Shown: positions 5,317 to 6,877 of the stretch, in pieces
How the letters are laid out: each line of letters opens with the position of its first letter
How positions within the stretch are numbered: position 1 is the first letter of the stretch
NCBI GenBank assembly: GCA_025458545.1
Contig: JALOSH010000105.1
Span: forward strand, 1 to 6,877
Reading direction: 5' to 3'
Length of the DNA stretch: 6,877 nucleotides
DNA from: Hydrogenophaga sp.
GTDB taxonomy: Bacteria > Pseudomonadota > Gammaproteobacteria > Burkholderiales > Burkholderiaceae
The notes under the pieces: generated by a model
Told to the model about the DNA's origin: nothing
What the model saw: the letters and a program-made list of their open reading frames with translations, nothing else
Database searches by the model: none
Made by a program: the position numbers and the translations under genes

Positions 5317-5940
5317 TCAGCGGCGACGTTCGTCGCGGGTCGGCATCAGGGCGTCGATCTCTTGCTGCATGGTCTGCACCAGCTGGCCATACACCTGCAG
5401 CTTGTGCGCGTTTTCGCGCAGCCGCTCGGCCAGGCGCTGGGCCACGGCGGTCATGAGCTTGGCGGCGGTGGCGGGCTGCTCGGCGATCAGGGTTTCCAGG
5501 GCCTCGCGGGTGAGCACCGCGCAGTCCACCGTGGTGCTGGCGGTGCAGCTGGCCGAACGGGCTCCGCCGTCCACCAGCGCCATTTCGCCGATCAGGCTGC
5601 CCGGCCCCAGCACGTTGAGCGTGACCGGGTCGTTGCGCCGGGCGATGACGTTTTCCACCGTCACCTCGCCGCTCAGCACCAGCACCATGTAGCCGGTGTC
5701 GTCGGCCTCGCCCTGGCGGATGATGGTGGTGCCGCGCTTGAAGCGCCGGGGCTGCATGAAGCCCACCACCACCAGCGCTTCGGCCTCACCCAGCTGCATC
5801 AGCGCGGTGGGCGCGCGCAGCAGACGCGCCGCCTCGTGCGCGCTGGACGACCCATCCACCGCCGCCTGCCGCTCGGCGGGCAAGCGGGATTCGGGGTGGT
5901 CGCCGGCGCGGGCGCCGAACAGTTTGTCGAACAGGGCCAT
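5317..5940 (-). CDS. Cyclic-nucleotide-binding-domain protein lacking a DNA-binding domain
   Basis: This encodes a 207-residue cytoplasmic protein with a Crp-type cNMP-binding beta-roll at about 48-165. The phosphate-binding cassette is well kept: GSLIGEMALVDGGARSA (114-130), with G118, E119, R128 and S129 in the positions that hold the cyclic phosphate and ribose in E. coli CRP. The domain is followed by only about 40 residues, predicted as one long charged helix (AQRLAERLRENAHKLQ onward) and a basic tail DERRR. No winged HTH is present, so it should not act as a classical Crp/Fnr activator. The helix could mediate dimerisation or contact a partner. The start at 5940 is used because a longer frame from 6063 would run into the divergent kinase gene and lacks family-like sequence. 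Shine-Dalgarno is weak. It is divergent from the histidine kinase gene with 80 bp between them. Whether it binds cAMP, c-di-GMP or another ligand cannot be told. Confidence 0.87.
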   Translation of the reverse strand: MALFDKLFGARAGDHPESRLPAERQAAVDGSSSAHEAARLLRAPTALMQLGEAEALVVVGFMQPRRFKRGTTIIRQGEADDTGYMVLVLSGEVTVENVIARRNDPVTLNVLGPGSLIGEMALVDGGARSASCTASTTVDCAVLTREALETLIAEQPATAAKLMTAVAQRLAERLRENAHKLQVYGQLVQTMQQEIDALMPTRDERRR

Positions 5941-5992
5941 TGGCAGATTGTGCCGTGACGCCCGCGCACCAGATGTGACGGATTGCACCAGC

Positions 5993-6009
5993 TTGGCACA
6001 TCGATTGCT
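5993..6009 (+). promoter_or_regulatory. Sigma-54 type -24/-12 promoter element upstream of the histidine kinase
   Basis: TTGGCAC, five bases, then TTGCT matches the RpoN consensus TGGCAC-N5-TTGC(A/T) at every defined position. The diagnostic GG (5995-5996) and GC (6007-6008) are 12 bases apart as required. The usual start, about 12 bases after the GC, would be near 6020, exactly at the ATG of the kinase (6021). That would give a leaderless or nearly leaderless transcript, which is odd, so the functional assignment is uncertain. Confidence 0.55.
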
Positions 6010-6020
6010 TGGTGGGTCCC

Positions 6021-6877
6021 ATGCGCATCGATGTTCCCGCTCGCCTGGACCGGCCCACCGCACCGCCGGCGGAGGCCTGGCGCGACCCGCTGGCCTTGCT
6101 GCTGGCTTCGACCGGCGAGGGCATCTACGGCGTGGATCTGGACGGCGCTTGTGTGTTCATCAACCCGGCCGGCGCGCAGCTGATCGGCTACGCGCCGGGG
6201 GAGCTGATCGGGCTGAACATGCACGACATCACCCACCACGCCCGGGCCGACGGCACGCCCTACCCGGAACAGGCGTGTCCGATCTTCAACGCTTTCCGCC
6301 AGGGCCTGCCGTGCCGGATCGACAGCGAGGTGTTCTGGCGCCGCGACGGCAGCAGCTTCCCGGTGGAGTATTCCAGCCACCCGATCGTAGAAGACGGGCA
6401 GGTGCGCGGCGCGGTGGTCACGTTTGTGGACATCACCGAACGCAAGCGCGCGGCCGATGCGTTGCAGCGCGCCAAAGACGAGCTGGAAGAGCGCGTAGGT
6501 GAGCGCACGCTTGCGCTGGCTACCGCGCTCAAGCAGGTGCGGGAGCTGGCGGCCTGGTCAGAAACCGTGCGCGAAGAAGAACGCACCCGCATCGCCCGCG
6601 AGGTGCACGACGAGCTGGGCAGCCTGCTGGTGGCGCTGAAGATGGACGTCAACTGGATGGACAAGCGCCTGTCCGAGCAGACCCAGCGCAGCCCGGAAGC
6701 GGCCGAAGACATGCGCAGCCGCATGCGCTGCAAGTGCCAGAACATGAGCCGCCTGATCGAGAACGCGGTCGACAACGTGGGCCGCATCATCACCGACCTG
6801 CGCCCGAGCATCCTGGACCACCAGGGTCTGTGGGCGGCGCTGGAATGGCAGGCGCAGGAATTCGTGCAGTCGGCCGA
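6021..6877 (+). CDS. PAS-domain sensor histidine kinase, HisKA_3 (NarX/DegS) family, 3' end outside window
   Basis: The first 285 residues of a two-component sensor kinase are present; the frame is still open at the window end. No transmembrane segment or signal peptide is seen, so it should be cytoplasmic. A PAS domain spans about 23-140: GEGIYGVDLDGACVFINPAG opens it and VVTFVDITERKRA closes it. A coiled-coil linker (141-182) leads to the HisKA_3 dimerisation domain. Its phospho-acceptor is His196, within EEERTRIAREVHDELGSLL. The later segment IITDLRPSILDHQGLWAALE (257-276) is characteristic of this family. The HATPase_c domain should follow beyond the window. Partners of this family are NarL/FixJ-type response regulators, often encoded directly downstream. 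The ATG at 6021 is the only standard start between an in-frame stop at 5976 and the PAS domain. GGTGGG at 6011-6016 could serve as a Shine-Dalgarno. The PAS ligand is unknown; several Cys (43, 86, 98) are present but no haem or flavin signature is clear. Confidence 0.92.
   Translation, partial: MRIDVPARLDRPTAPPAEAWRDPLALLLASTGEGIYGVDLDGACVFINPAGAQLIGYAPGELIGLNMHDITHHARADGTPYPEQACPIFNAFRQGLPCRIDSEVFWRRDGSSFPVEYSSHPIVEDGQVRGAVVTFVDITERKRAADALQRAKDELEERVGERTLALATALKQVRELAAWSETVREEERTRIAREVHDELGSLLVALKMDVNWMDKRLSEQTQRSPEAAEDMRSRMRCKCQNMSRLIENAVDNVGRIITDLRPSILDHQGLWAALEWQAQEFVQSA

Noticed and set aside
5941..6063. Longer N-terminus for the cNMP-binding protein (start at 6063)
   Set aside because: It would overlap the divergent kinase coding region and promoter element, and the extra 41 residues look like translated intergenic DNA.

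Overview
The window looks like chromosomal DNA from a GC-rich betaproteobacterium of the order Burkholderiales, most likely Comamonadaceae-like. This is inferred from three things: a MetH split so that the homocysteine domain is its own protein, an Alx/TerC protein very close in pattern to enterobacterial Alx, and high-GC codon use in the flanks. No ribosomal or other marker gene fixes the taxon.

Layout. (1) Bases 2-991 (+) are the 3' part of a stand-alone homocysteine-methyltransferase module of cobalamin-dependent methionine synthase. (2) About 1000-3900 is an accessory island with visibly lower GC: sampled 60-base stretches give about 53-57%, against 67-70% in the flanking genes. It holds a Ser/Thr/Gly-rich lipoprotein gene (-), a small XRE-type regulator (+), and a restriction-modification pair (-). 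In that pair a C5-cytosine DNA methyltransferase gene is translationally coupled, by a TGATG stop/start overlap, to an HNH endonuclease gene. A 9-bp direct repeat, CCGACCGCT, sits at both edges of the island (999-1007 and 3892-3900). (3) Bases 4096-5313 (+) are a manganese-homeostasis unit: a yybP-ykoY (Mn2+) riboswitch, the Alx/TerC membrane protein and two tandem intrinsic terminators. (4) Bases 5317-5940 (-) encode a cyclic-nucleotide-binding-domain protein with no DNA-binding domain. It is divergent from (5) a PAS-HisKA_3 (NarX/DegS-type) sensor histidine kinase at 6021-6877 (+), cut by the window end and preceded by a near-perfect sigma-54 -24/-12 element.

How it works together. The methyltransferase would protect host DNA and the HNH protein cut unmodified DNA, with the XRE protein as a possible controller. 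The riboswitch appears to tie alx translation to Mn2+: its P1 3' strand is complementary over 7 bases to the alx Shine-Dalgarno region, so P1 formation and Shine-Dalgarno masking exclude each other. The cNMP-binding protein and the histidine kinase look like a divergent signalling pair, but no functional link is shown.

The best candidates for new biology are the R-M system (unknown specificity, convergent regulator), the explicit anti-Shine-Dalgarno switch of alx, and the sigma-54 element whose predicted start falls on the kinase start codon.
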